Of a DNA stretch of 64,000 bases, positions 1 through 7,522 are shown in pieces (the stretch's first letter is position 1; every line of letters starts with the position of its first letter). The notes below the pieces were generated by a model, which had not been told where the DNA came from, ran no database searches, and saw nothing but the letters and a program-made list of their open reading frames with translations. Position numbers and translations under genes: made by a program. The DNA is taken from positions 248,001 to 312,000 of the forward strand of contig NZ_JAPQNS010000008.1 of assembly GCF_028867935.1 (NCBI RefSeq), read 5' to 3'. This DNA is from Flavobacterium sp. SUN052 (GTDB lineage: Bacteria > Bacteroidota > Bacteroidia > Flavobacteriales > Flavobacteriaceae).

Positions 1-923
1 CGTTCGCGGGCAATCTCGGCCTGGTGTTGCTGACCAGAATAGATTGCTCCTGATGAAACTGGTTCTACAGACGCTTCTATCTCATAATCGGCATCAGTTA
101 TAGCCCGTTCGTAGGGTCGAAACGTACCTTTTGACACCCAGTAGGCAGCAAGGCCAACATAAGTAGCGGCCAAACCTGCAGCGGTATAAGCGACCAATGA
201 TTTATCGGGCTTATTCCAGTGCCGGGTAGCTATACCCCCAAAACCAGCAATAAACGGTACCATAAACCACGGGTCATTTAATTGCCGGGCAATGGCATAT
301 CCTGCTGCCCCAGTGGCTGCTAGAATCCCAGCCGCCACCGGCAAATCGCGCTCATCGTCACGATCCCACAAACCAAGCGTCAGCAACGAATCTGGCGTAC
401 CAACAACGGTAGCTGCTGTGAGCCAGCCCGTATAAAGGCTGACCGGAATACGCAGATACTTCTCAGGCGCAGGAACATCAGTTTTACCAATCTCCAGGCT
501 GTGGTGCAACCCCAAGGCAGCAATCAAATTCGCCTTGGTTGTAACGTCCGAAATAACCACACTTTCGGGATTCGACTGAGCGAAAAACTTGCCAAAAATA
601 GCGTTCAGTGCAAAGCTTCTCCACCACCAGGGCATGGCTTCCTGATAGCGTGGATTGTACGCCTGTGAAGGCAGCGCCTGATGAGCTAATAGAGCGGTAA
701 GGCCGGTGTAAACCGTGCCCCAAACTGCACCAAAGGCCCAGCCCGCCGGAACGATCAAATTTTTACTAAACACCTCCTGATACTCCGTTGGCACGTCGTA
801 TTCTTGTTCGGGATCGTCTTTCCGGCTTACTCTCCGCGACCGACTGCTCGATGTGGTTGTATAAATAATACTTCCCACTGCCAACACCGCCGTGGCTATG
901 CGCCAAAAATGGGAGTTTTTCAT
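1..923 (-). CDS. TspO/MBR-like membrane protein (tryptophan-rich sensory protein family), 3' part beyond window
   Basis: The frame runs from ATG at 923 to the window edge (307 codons visible, no stop), so it is cut at its C-terminus. It opens with one hydrophobic segment and then shows PAGWAFGAVWGTVYTG, followed by ALPSQ and later SLYTGWLTAATVVG. These resemble the PAG-W-x-WG-x-IY and YLGWI signatures of the longer bacterial TspO-like membrane proteins. Several further hydrophobic stretches follow. The role is unknown; TspO relatives bind porphyrins or other hydrophobic ligands. Its start codon overlaps the stop of the upstream dehydrogenase by one base (TAATG), which implies translational coupling. 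Family membership is inferred from motifs only. Confidence 0.6.
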   Translation of the reverse strand, partial: MKNSHFWRIATAVLAVGSIIYTTTSSSRSRRVSRKDDPEQEYDVPTEYQEVFSKNLIVPAGWAFGAVWGTVYTGLTALLAHQALPSQAYNPRYQEAMPWWWRSFALNAIFGKFFAQSNPESVVISDVTTKANLIAALGLHHSLEIGKTDVPAPEKYLRIPVSLYTGWLTAATVVGTPDSLLTLGLWDRDDERDLPVAAGILAATGAAGYAIARQLNDPWFMVPFIAGFGGIATRHWNKPDKSLVAYTAAGLAATYVGLAAYWVSKGTFRPYERAITDADYEIEASVEPVSSGAIYSGQQHQAEIARE

Positions 924-2101
924 TACGCTACCGCTGTTTTTACCTTGCTCTTCAATGCATCCCAACCATCAGCCAGCGACTCTTTGGCATCGTCAAATGA
1001 GCCGTTGTGTTTCACACTCTCTTTGGTGTCGTGTTTTACCTTGTCCCAGCCGTTGGCTACCGCACTTTTCGCATCTTCGAATGCTCCGTTGTGTTTCACT
1101 TTGTCCCAATTATCGGCCACGGCACTTTTTGCATCCTCAAAAAAGCCATTGGCTTTGTGTTTCAGACGACCAGCCTTATAGCGATACCGTGCTTTTGTGG
1201 CCAGGTCGGCGTTGTTATAAGCTGTAACAAGGGCTACGCCTGCAATCACAGCGGCAGCAATACCCAGCCCAATTGCCCAGGCAGAGGTGTTACTTTCTTT
1301 TTGTTCCTCTTCTTTCGGCGTATTCATGTGGCGCATCATGCCAGCCATCGTTTCCTGGGGCGACACATACGACATTACCTCGTACGCTTTATTAAGAGGA
1401 CCACCAGGTACAACTTTAGATTTTCCGGCCATAAGCGCATTATAGCCATCTTTGGCAACCACAGCTGGATCATCTAACTGATCCTCTACATTCAATTTAG
1501 GAGCACCTGCTTCCCGGAAGAAATTAGTGTCGGTTGCATTTGGCAACAGAGCCGTAACGGTAACATTAGTGTCTTTCAACTCATTATTCAGCGACTGCGT
1601 GAAGTTGAAAACATACGCTTTTGTCGCAGCATACACCGCCATTAAGGGGAACGGCGTGATGGACACCAATGAGGCCAATTGCAGAATTTTGCCTTCGTTA
1701 CGAGCGACCATGTCTTTCAAAAACAACTTGGTCATGTGTGTTAACGTCAACACATTGAGGTGAATCAGCGATTTTTCACGCTCCCAATCGGTGTCGGTAG
1801 CGAACTTGCCATAAGTGGCTACTGCCGCATCATTCACCAATACATTAACGGTAATACCCCGGCCTGTAACTTCGTCATATACTTCCTGAGCAACGTTTTC
1901 GCGCGATAAGTCTTTACTGATAACAGTGGTTTGGACACCGTAATCCTGCTGAAAATCGTCGGCAAGTTGATTAAGTTTTTCGTCGTTGCGGGAGATCAAT
2001 ACCAGGTTATACCCGTCTTTTGCGAACAGCTTAGCCAATTCCTGACCAATGCCGCTGGAAGCTCCTGTAATCAGAGCTGTTTTTCCTGCTTCTGAATTCA
2101 T
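923..2101 (-). CDS. Membrane-anchored SDR family oxidoreductase with C-terminal helical repeats
   Basis: Residues 1-260 are a classical short-chain dehydrogenase. They hold the cofactor loop TGASSGIG (12-19), an NDAA variant of the NNAG motif near 90, and the catalytic set S144, Y157, K161. At 392 residues it is about 130 longer than the usual family length. The extra part has a transmembrane segment at about 274-295 and then three amphipathic repeats of the form FEDAKSAVA-x2-WDKVKH (about 320-388). The enzyme is therefore probably tethered to the membrane, with a soluble helical tail like stress-related YtxH or apolipoprotein-like repeats. The substrate is unknown. It is coupled to the downstream TspO-like gene. 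Confidence 0.85.
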   Translation of the reverse strand: MNSEAGKTALITGASSGIGQELAKLFAKDGYNLVLISRNDEKLNQLADDFQQDYGVQTTVISKDLSRENVAQEVYDEVTGRGITVNVLVNDAAVATYGKFATDTDWEREKSLIHLNVLTLTHMTKLFLKDMVARNEGKILQLASLVSITPFPLMAVYAATKAYVFNFTQSLNNELKDTNVTVTALLPNATDTNFFREAGAPKLNVEDQLDDPAVVAKDGYNALMAGKSKVVPGGPLNKAYEVMSYVSPQETMAGMMRHMNTPKEEEQKESNTSAWAIGLGIAAAVIAGVALVTAYNNADLATKARYRYKAGRLKHKANGFFEDAKSAVADNWDKVKHNGAFEDAKSAVANGWDKVKHDTKESVKHNGSFDDAKESLADGWDALKSKVKTAVA

Positions 2102-2349
2102 AGTGTTGAGTATTTTAATTAGCTACTTCTTGTTTAACCCACTAACTGCCTAGATGTTTCTACAAAAAGCCTCTGTACCCTAGCAAGAATCTTTGGCAAT
2201 CTGCTTGTTTTTACGGGTTTATCCAGGGCTTGTTTTGCACTATTCCAACAAGACTGAATCTTTTTTAGCCTTTAATTCGTTATTAATCTAACAGGAGTAT
2301 AGACTTAACTGTAAGTCAACGTACTGAATACTAACAAACTATTTGACCC

Positions 2350-2523
2350 ATGCAATCAATTCATGCAAAAAGCCAGGGAGGTATATTCTCATCGGACCAG
2401 GCAAAAATTAGGATTTTTTCTAAAGAACTTCCAATCAAAGTTGTAGCCATAAATGCTAGTGTATACCAACGGTCAACCGATGCATCAACGCCATACAGCG
2501 AGAACGAAGTAAACCGCGATTAG
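2350..2523 (+). CDS. Possible small protein of 57 residues (weak)
   Basis: An ATG-initiated frame of 57 codons lies in the 607-base gap between the divergent dehydrogenase and XRE genes. It has no recognisable domain, signal or ribosome site. A terminator-like hairpin follows 55 bases after the stop, which is the only support for a transcript here. It may be chance. Confidence 0.2.
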   Translation: MQSIHAKSQGGIFSSDQAKIRIFSKELPIKVVAINASVYQRSTDASTPYSENEVNRD

Positions 2524-2578
2524 TCGCCAGCCTTCCACAAAACGAAAAAGCCGGGGTACCAGCCCCGTCAAAATACTA

Positions 2579-2616
2579 AAACTCCGATGGACTCAGGCAG
2601 ACCCATCGGAGTTTTT
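2579..2616. terminator. Rho-independent terminator
   Basis: Eleven-base arms AACTCCGATGG and CCATCGGAGTT surround a 12-base loop. The stem is followed by a T run on the + strand and bounded by A residues on the other side, so it could work in both directions. It sits about 90 bases before the XRE gene. Confidence 0.7.
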
Positions 2617-2708
2617 CGTTTCTTTGTACACATAGCGTGTGTTGGGTAGAGGGCTGGGGTAGTACAGTCCTCAAATCCGCAATTTAAAATTCAAAATCCG
2701 AACTTCCC

Positions 2709-4187
2709 TTGTCCCTCCAATCCGATCATATCCGACTGCTATTTGGCCTTAAACTCCGCCAGCTCCGAATCGACAGGGGTATGTCGGTAAGCGAACTGGC
2801 CCAGGCTTCCGGAATGGCCGTTTCGTACATTTCCGAGATTGAAAAGGGGCGTAAATACCCCAAAGCGGATAAAATATCAGCTCTGGCTAATGCCATGCAG
2901 GTGGATTACGACACACTGGTGTCACTGAAGTTGAGCAAGAAACTCGAACCCATTTCGGATCTTCTCCGCTCCAAGTTCCTGACCGAAATTCCACTCGAAC
3001 TATTTGGCATTGACCCGTCTGATCTGCTTGAACTGCTAGCCGAAGCCCCCGCCAAAGTGAGCGCTATGATCCGAACATTCATGGACATTGCCCTCAGCTA
3101 CAACATGAGCGTGGAGCGGCTGTACATGACTATGCTCAGGTCGTACCAGGAACTACACGACAATTATTTTGAAGACATTGAAGTTGACGCCGACCGTTTT
3201 CTGACCGAATTTGCCCCCGCCAATACCTATGTGTCGGAGGGCTTGCTGACCAACCTTCTGAAAACCCGTTACGGCACCAGTATTCAGCCCTTCGATCCTG
3301 ATTCACAACCCGAATTGGCTTCATTGCGGTCTATTTACCGACCCGAAAAAAAAGTTTTGCACCTTAATGGGCGGTTAGCTCCTCAGCAACGAACTTACGT
3401 GTTGGCTCGCGAAGTGGGCTTTCAATATCTCAACCTCAAAGTGCGGCCCTTCGCCTATGCCTTTGTTGAAGCCGACTCGTTTGAGCAGGTGCTGAATAAT
3501 TATAAGGCCTCTTATTTTGCAGGCGCTATCCTGATTCGGCGCGACATGCTGTTGGCCCGCATAACGGCCCTTTTTGCCCGCTCAACCTGGGATAACGACG
3601 ATTTCCTGAACCTGATCAACGACTGCCAGTCTACACCGGAGCGTTTCTTCTACCGACTTAGCAACATCTTGCCCAAGTACTTCGGGATTGATCAGTTGTT
3701 TTTTTACCGATTTAACAACACGGCGGGCGAGAACGTCTTTCACCTTACCAAAGAAATGCACTTGTCGCGCTCGCAGGGGCCGCGCGGCATTGTCGATGAG
3801 CACTCCTGCCGTCGCTGGATTGCCCTGACGATTCTTCAGGAATTGTCGTTTCTGCAACGGCATAAGAATTTTGAAGGGTCGCTTTGTCGCGCCCAACTAT
3901 CGACCTACGCCGATACGGGGCAGCAATACCTGATTGTGTCGGTGGCGCACCCCCACCGACCCACAGCGCAGGAGAACATGAGCGTATCGATGTGTTTTCC
4001 GGTGAATGACACCCTCCGCACCAAAATGCAGTTTCTGTCTGACCCTTCAATTCCGCATCGAATTGTCAACGAAGCCTGCGAGCGGTGCGGCATCTTTGAT
4101 TGTAAAGAGCGGGTAGCCGCCCCGATTGTTCTCCAGAAACGCCGTCAGCAAGACGCGATGAAAGCAGCCATGGGGCGGTTAGCCTAA
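2709..4187 (+). CDS. XRE family regulator, ScfR/RamB-like, with degenerate IrrE-type domain
   Basis: An N-terminal helix-turn-helix (residues about 14-68) contains the typical SYISEIEKGRKYP recognition stretch. A long middle domain and a C-terminal cysteine-containing DUF2083-like segment (CERCGIFDCKERVAAP) follow, the layout of short-chain-acyl-CoA regulators such as ScfR and RamB. Where related proteins carry the IrrE/ImmA HExxH motif, this one reads LAREVGFQYL, so the metal-dependent peptidase function is probably lost. The start is taken as TTG 2709: a stop lies in frame at 2685 and the next ATG would cut into the helix-turn-helix. The target genes are unknown; a regulator of acyl-CoA or carbon metabolism is likely. 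Confidence 0.85.
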   Translation: MSLQSDHIRLLFGLKLRQLRIDRGMSVSELAQASGMAVSYISEIEKGRKYPKADKISALANAMQVDYDTLVSLKLSKKLEPISDLLRSKFLTEIPLELFGIDPSDLLELLAEAPAKVSAMIRTFMDIALSYNMSVERLYMTMLRSYQELHDNYFEDIEVDADRFLTEFAPANTYVSEGLLTNLLKTRYGTSIQPFDPDSQPELASLRSIYRPEKKVLHLNGRLAPQQRTYVLAREVGFQYLNLKVRPFAYAFVEADSFEQVLNNYKASYFAGAILIRRDMLLARITALFARSTWDNDDFLNLINDCQSTPERFFYRLSNILPKYFGIDQLFFYRFNNTAGENVFHLTKEMHLSRSQGPRGIVDEHSCRRWIALTILQELSFLQRHKNFEGSLCRAQLSTYADTGQQYLIVSVAHPHRPTAQENMSVSMCFPVNDTLRTKMQFLSDPSIPHRIVNEACERCGIFDCKERVAAPIVLQKRRQQDAMKAAMGRLA

Positions 4188-4219
4188 TCTTTTTTTGAAT
4201 ATGCTGTTACTTTTCGGCT

Positions 4220-4247
4220 ACCCAGGCACATTAACAGTTGCCTGGGT
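4220..4247. terminator. Hairpin after the XRE gene
   Basis: Perfect nine-base arms ACCCAGGCA and TGCCTGGGT with a 10-base loop lie 32 bases after the XRE stop. There is no T run, so this is a transcript-end hairpin rather than a canonical terminator. Confidence 0.45.
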
Positions 4248-4322
4248 GGTCATCGTGTTATTTAACTACATCCCAAGTCTATAACCACACTATTTAAAAA
4301 CGGCTCTATCCACACTATTTGA

Positions 4323-4371
4323 AGCCGGAAACCACTAACTGCTTCAGGAATCAGGGGTTTCCGGCTTTTTT
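4323..4371 (+). terminator. Rho-independent terminator overlapping the 3' end of the opposite gene
   Basis: Arms AGCCGGAAACC and GGTTTCCGGCT are followed by TTTTTT on the + strand, so this ends transcription from the XRE gene. Its right arm lies inside the last codons of the convergent 851-residue gene. Confidence 0.7.
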
Positions 4372-6906
4372 GGGTTCAAGCAAGGCCGTAATATGAGGCC
4401 ACAGTGTTTTAACCCGTACCATAATCTCCTGTTGATTCAAACAGGTAGGCATCCGTAATGCCTCTAGCAGTAAGCTGCGGTCTTCAAGAATAGCTTTAAT
4501 ATCCTCAACGAGCTGATCAACGCTGTGATCCCAGCCCAAGTCAGTCATCATAAAGTCCTGTTGAACAGCTTCCACATCCAGATGACGTGCGCTCAGTTTA
4601 ACTCCCGCGAATTGTTCGGCAGCAAAACCCATTTTGAATGACTCACTCAAATGAGTTTTAATTTCCTGAACCCGGTCAATGGCATTCTCCTTGAACTTGA
4701 GGGCTTCTTCATCGTTCTGACCATTTTTATTCTGAGCCAAAATTTTTCTTTCTTCCTCTGTTTTCAGGTAATGCCGCTGAGCCAGATAACAGGCAGCATA
4801 AAACCCAACGCGCCTGAACTCCTTTTGGCGAGGTCGAAATGGACGGTCTGGGACTGCTTCCATACGGAGTGAACGGTTTGCAGCACCTTCCATAAACGAA
4901 AGTAAGCCACCATAGTACTGATCGTCGTGATCAAACGTATCGACATTGCCTATACGAAGGCGAGTGTTCAACCTCTGAAATTCTGTTGGAATTGGTGGGT
5001 TCAACCCCTTTCCCCTCTTTTTTTCTTCGTCTCGGGTTGGTATGAGGACAGCAGCAAACGCTTCAACCCTGCCGTCGAGTGCCCGCGACAGTACTCCAAA
5101 TAAACGCTTGAATTTTGCCGGATGCGCTACTTTACCGCTTTCGCTGATGGTAAACAAAAGCGTGCCTACAAACGAATTATAGCCTTGTTTAAACCGGATC
5201 AATAACTCCCGATTATTCGTTAACTCAGCAACACCGTGCCACTTGGCATCTTCCCGAACCAGTACAGTGCTCCCATCCTCTTCAATCAATAACTGGTATT
5301 TTTTAGTTGAGTAAGGGTCCGAGCCCAGGCGTTCGCCAATAAAGCAATAGTAATTCCCTGCCCAGTTGAACGCGGTTGGGCGCTCGTTTGTCTCCACGGC
5401 CTCGACTAATAAACTCGGGACAAAGCTATCCGTCATAGGGCGTTCTTCATCAGCTACAGACTTGCCAGCCAATACAGCCAGATACTGATTGCCGCCTTCA
5501 TACATTCGGAAATCAGCAATTGATAAATGCTGAATGATAGCTTCCGAAACGATTTCATGGGGAGTTTGCGTGTTCTGAACCAGCTTTTGTAAAATCACCC
5601 GGCCAGCTACCGGGTGCTTCAAATCGCGACTTAATCCGCTTACAAGTCCTACCAAACAGGCCGCCCCGCTTATGGTCTGTTGCTCTGGTCGAAATAAATA
5701 CAGCTGACGGAATAGATCCTCCTCAGGCTGATAATCTAATTTAATGCGAATGCTTTTGCCGATATAATCGAAACTACCGTAATACTCGCGCCGATTTGAA
5801 TGATTTTCGTATTTACAAACAACCCTCCACGACGGGGTCACCTCTAAACGAAACAGGATCACTTTACGGTTGTTATGGCCAATTGTATACCCCTGATAAA
5901 CGCCGACGTATTGATCAATTAACCTGGCTTCCTCGGCAAACGGTATGTTTCGAATAGTTCCATAAACCTTGCGCTTCACATCGAGCCGCTGATTATCCAG
6001 AAAGTAATTGATTTCAATTGGCAACGCGTACCGTTGTGCCTGTCCATTCAACGAAGGAGAAATACTATCTGGGCCTCCGGTTTCTATGACCGCGAGATCA
6101 TTAATTTGGTAAGTCTGGATGTGAATCATAGCCTCTGACATTGTCCTCATCCGTCGCCATACCATAATACCGGCCGTAGCTTCTCGGGGCCTCCTATGGG
6201 CAGTGCTGTAGGTGCCCATCAAATACCCATTTCTGGGTTCGCTATAATTAAGGGTTATCTGCGTTCGTACAAAAACATTGTCAATAGGCATACTATCTTC
6301 CAACCATAGGTAGAGCAGCCCTCCACTCACCTCACCCTGAATCGTTTTAAGTGCAATAGGGGGAGTACTAGCGTATAACAAAGTAACAGCTGTTTGGCTC
6401 CAATCGGGCTCTCTCTGTTCATCCAAGGAGACCTGTACGACACCATAGCCGACGTGTTCGTCCCGTTTTTCGTCTTTGTGTCGCCAATAGTAAGCCAGAT
6501 AGACCTCCTCATTGGGGTTGTCAATAGCCACCGAATAAAGTTCTTTGCCATTGGCGCAAAACAAGATCGCATTGCGCTGAAATACTATCGTCAGATTCTT
6601 TTCTGGGTAGCCAATGACAAATAGCAAACACATCTCAATTTGTTTCCGGCGAATAAACCGTCGGCTGCTATCTGCCTTGTCGCGAGTGTCGTGACCACGA
6701 AATACCTCAGCTAACTCATTGATGCTAAGTGTAGCTGACGGCTTCTCCTTTAATTGCTTGAATCGGAAGTTGCTCTGGTACTCATCTCCAATACTATCTC
6801 TGGTTACCTCAACCTGGTCCTGGAATTTAGACAGGGCAGCGCCCATATGAAAACGCTGATCGCTCTGTTGATAAGTCTTTGCCTCGCCCAAGTGCTTTTC
6901 CAGCAA
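4351..6906 (-). CDS. Large protein of unknown function with three internal repeats
   Basis: I do not recognise this 851-residue protein. No signal peptide or membrane segment is visible. Residues of about 120-250, 330-440 and 512-625 look like three diverged copies of one beta-rich module. Each ends in a G-x-x-S-x-[AL]-x(5-8)-A-[GA]-x-[IV] pattern (GTYSTAHRRPREATAGIMV, GLVSGLSRDLKHPVAGRVI, GVLSRALDGRVEAFAAVLI). The C-terminal 150 residues are charged and helical. The first usable start is TTG 6906, but the frame stays open and protein-like to about 6985 without ATG or GTG. The real start may therefore be an unusual codon, or the 5' end may have been lost. It is convergent with the XRE gene. 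Confidence 0.75.
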   Translation of the reverse strand: MLEKHLGEAKTYQQSDQRFHMGAALSKFQDQVEVTRDSIGDEYQSNFRFKQLKEKPSATLSINELAEVFRGHDTRDKADSSRRFIRRKQIEMCLLFVIGYPEKNLTIVFQRNAILFCANGKELYSVAIDNPNEEVYLAYYWRHKDEKRDEHVGYGVVQVSLDEQREPDWSQTAVTLLYASTPPIALKTIQGEVSGGLLYLWLEDSMPIDNVFVRTQITLNYSEPRNGYLMGTYSTAHRRPREATAGIMVWRRMRTMSEAMIHIQTYQINDLAVIETGGPDSISPSLNGQAQRYALPIEINYFLDNQRLDVKRKVYGTIRNIPFAEEARLIDQYVGVYQGYTIGHNNRKVILFRLEVTPSWRVVCKYENHSNRREYYGSFDYIGKSIRIKLDYQPEEDLFRQLYLFRPEQQTISGAACLVGLVSGLSRDLKHPVAGRVILQKLVQNTQTPHEIVSEAIIQHLSIADFRMYEGGNQYLAVLAGKSVADEERPMTDSFVPSLLVEAVETNERPTAFNWAGNYYCFIGERLGSDPYSTKKYQLLIEEDGSTVLVREDAKWHGVAELTNNRELLIRFKQGYNSFVGTLLFTISESGKVAHPAKFKRLFGVLSRALDGRVEAFAAVLIPTRDEEKKRGKGLNPPIPTEFQRLNTRLRIGNVDTFDHDDQYYGGLLSFMEGAANRSLRMEAVPDRPFRPRQKEFRRVGFYAACYLAQRHYLKTEEERKILAQNKNGQNDEEALKFKENAIDRVQEIKTHLSESFKMGFAAEQFAGVKLSARHLDVEAVQQDFMMTDLGWDHSVDQLVEDIKAILEDRSLLLEALRMPTCLNQQEIMVRVKTLWPHITALLEPKKAGNP

Positions 6907-7193
6907 TGCTTTTAATTCTCTGCCCGCCTGGAGCCACTCCGTACTCGAATCAATAATTTGGTCTAGGATATAGCCGGTTAAGAATTAAGCAATAAAGTAA
7001 AAAATGGGCATTTGCAAAAATAGGGACCTGAGCAGTGGGATTCTGGACGATCATGGTGAATGAGACAGGGAGAGTTTTGATCCATCAGCGACGCAGAAAG
7101 AACCGTTTCACATGGATTATCTGACTAGCTGCTGAGACTGGCTGCCATGCCCCAACAGCTACGGTCTCACACCAAACGGGGCGAAAAACCCAA

Positions 7194-7427
7194 ATGATAA
7201 AGTCAGTTTCTACAGTACTGTTACTCGCTTTTGCGCTTGGCTGTACTAACCCCGAGGTTCCTCAACCGATCAAATCGGCCAAAGAGGTTCATGTTTCGCC
7301 CGTAGCAGTGGTCGGCTCCATAGCCGAAATGACCCGCAAAACACCAACACGCTGGAAAGGCATGTCTTTCTCAGCACAAGAAGTATCGGTTGCCGATTCG
7401 TCCGGCAACAAACCGAGGCCACAGTAG
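7194..7427 (+). CDS. Small predicted lipoprotein
   Basis: The 77-residue product has a hydrophobic N-terminus ending in FALGC, a plausible signal peptidase II site at Cys17, followed by a short polar tail. No domain is recognised. The upstream gap to the 851-residue gene (6907-7193) is divergent and holds nothing else I can name. A terminator follows directly. Confidence 0.55.
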   Translation: MIKSVSTVLLLAFALGCTNPEVPQPIKSAKEVHVSPVAVVGSIAEMTRKTPTRWKGMSFSAQEVSVADSSGNKPRPQ

Positions 7428-7444
7428 TGGGCTTGAGTAGTGAA

Positions 7445-7485
7445 TAAACCCTATCCCTTCCTATCAGGGGTAGGGTTTATTTTGT
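7445..7485 (+). terminator. Rho-independent terminator
   Basis: AAACCCTATCCC pairs with GGGGTAGGGTTT across a nine-base loop and is followed by ATTTTG. It closes the small lipoprotein gene and separates it from the CHAT gene. Confidence 0.7.
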
Positions 7486-7522
7486 AGGTTTGATTCTTCT
7501 AAACCTATATGTAAAGAATACC

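Noticed and set aside
484..723. Reverse-strand 79-residue frame near the window start
   Set aside because: It lies in another frame within the longer TspO-like reading frame, which starts at 923 and has clear membrane and family motifs.
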